DNA from: Pseudomonas fluorescens
GTDB lineage: Bacteria; Pseudomonadota; Gammaproteobacteria; Pseudomonadales; Pseudomonadaceae
Reading direction: 5' to 3'
DNA: 64,000 nt
Assembly: GCF_900215245.1 (NCBI RefSeq)
Contig: NZ_LT907842.1
Coordinates: forward strand, 5,580,001 to 5,644,000
The notes beneath the pieces are model-generated. The model saw only the letters and a program-made list of their open reading frames with translations, did not search any database and was not told where the DNA came from. This document shows positions 63,439-64,000 of the stretch, one piece after another. Position 1 is the first letter of the stretch. Each line of letters starts with the position of its first letter. The translations under genes were made by a program, and so were the position numbers.

Positions 63439-64000
63439 CTAGCGCAAGATGATCCATTGAAGCGCGTCCTCAACCGATTGGCCGACGCCACCGGGCGTGA
63501 CGTTGTGCCCCAGCTCGGGATAGAGCCGGTATGCAAATGCCTGGCCCTTGGCACTCATTGCGTCCAACCGCTCCATCGCCAGGAACGCCGGTGTTTGCAG
63601 GTCCTTGCCACCCAGCAGCCAGAGCCCTGGAATCGAAACCCGGGCAAGCGAGTCGCGGGGGTCCGTGTCGGCAAACGCGTAGCGGTCAGGGTCTTCAGCG
63701 ATATGCGTGCGTACGTCGGTTTCGCTGTGGTTATTCCAGAAGTCCGCTTTGCCCTGCGTCAGGAACTGAAACCGCAGTTGCTCACGCGTTGTGAGCAGGG
63801 GCCCGCTGAACAACACCATGAAGCGCACGCCGGGGTTGTGTGCTGCCGCGATGGGAATGATCCAGCCAGCCTGGCTGAAACCGACCAGCCCAACCGGCAA
63901 CCGACTGGCCGCCAGCGTGCTGGCTAAGGCCGCGACGGCTGCGTTCGCATCACCCGCCAACACCGTCAGGTTCGACGCATCCAGGTTGTTGGTGCCGACC
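63439..64000 (-). CDS. Alpha/beta hydrolase (C-terminal part; N-terminus outside window)
   Basis: The frame is open to the window end, so only the C-terminal part is seen. It has the nucleophile elbow LVGFSQAGW, the acid in LLGGKDLQTP and the His in PELGHNVTP, a complete alpha/beta hydrolase triad. The large-insert style (SGPLLTTREQLRFQFLTQG) resembles esterase/dienelactone-like hydrolases. Substrate unknown. The start lies beyond 64000. Confidence 0.85.
   Translation of the reverse strand, partial: VGTNNLDASNLTVLAGDANAAVAALASTLAASRLPVGLVGFSQAGWIIPIAAAHNPGVRFMVLFSGPLLTTREQLRFQFLTQGKADFWNNHSETDVRTHIAEDPDRYAFADTDPRDSLARVSIPGLWLLGGKDLQTPAFLAMERLDAMSAKGQAFAYRLYPELGHNVTPGGVGQSVEDALQWIILR

Overview
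This 64 kb window looks like an ordinary stretch of a fluorescent Pseudomonas chromosome (P. fluorescens group). The evidence is the high G+C, the TTG-started MvaU/MvaT-family H-NS-like protein, the 4-hydroxyphenylpyruvate dioxygenase, the arsRBCH operon, the ahpC/ahpF pair and the dense, short-gapped gene order. No rRNA, CRISPR array, insertion sequence or prophage is visible. There is one tRNA (Leu, anticodon TAA).

Layout. 0-2.5 kb: the 3' end of a large toxin-like protein with a C58-type cysteine-protease triad, then a lone receiver domain. 2.7-6.9 kb: DUF1254 protein, DUF3313 lipoprotein, an aspartate/glutamate racemase and a YhhY-like acetyltransferase. 7-10.9 kb: a glycerate/sugar-diacid locus (glycerate kinase, CdaR-type regulator, MFS transporter). 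11-13.8 kb: atypical SDR, LysR regulator, aldo/keto reductase. 13.9-15.1 kb: an AT-richer orphan gene. 15.4-19.6 kb: RarD-like permease, hpd, a DMT exporter with a divergent LysR. 19.8-21.9 kb: CSS-EAL c-di-GMP phosphodiesterase and MvaU. 22-25.6 kb: DUF4946-like protein, gloA, ahpF, ahpC. 25.8-27.9 kb: an orphan tyrosine recombinase divergent from a KfrA-like coiled-coil DNA-binding protein. 27.9-32 kb: gor, galU and small proteins and lipoproteins.

32-35.5 kb: DUF1883, a 55-codon GTG gene, alkB and an ada whose N-terminal zinc site has lost three of four cysteines, followed by an effector-binding-domain protein and a CGNR zinc-finger protein. 35.6-44 kb: an Asp-nucleophile hydrolase, nitronate monooxygenase, modABC with a textbook ModE operator, topoisomerase IB, an ABC-F ATPase and a YoaK-like membrane protein. 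44-50.8 kb: small proteins, azlCD, the arsenic operon arsRBCH, an AraC regulator and a LysE exporter. 50.8-55.6 kb: an mgtA locus with a long leader containing a proline-rich ORF, a 12-codon leader peptide and a strong hairpin, then a SLOG-fold protein and an outer-membrane barrel protein. 55.6-64 kb: TerB/DUF533, DinB, GFA, VOC, tRNA-Leu, DUF417, SRAP, a CDF transporter, tiny proteins and a truncated alpha/beta hydrolase at the edge.

The items most worth a second look are the mgtA leader, the recombinase/KfrA-like pair with its palindromes, the degenerate Ada sensor, and the C58-like toxin with a tandem 70-residue repeat. All names rest on reading motifs and remembered family features; no database search was possible.
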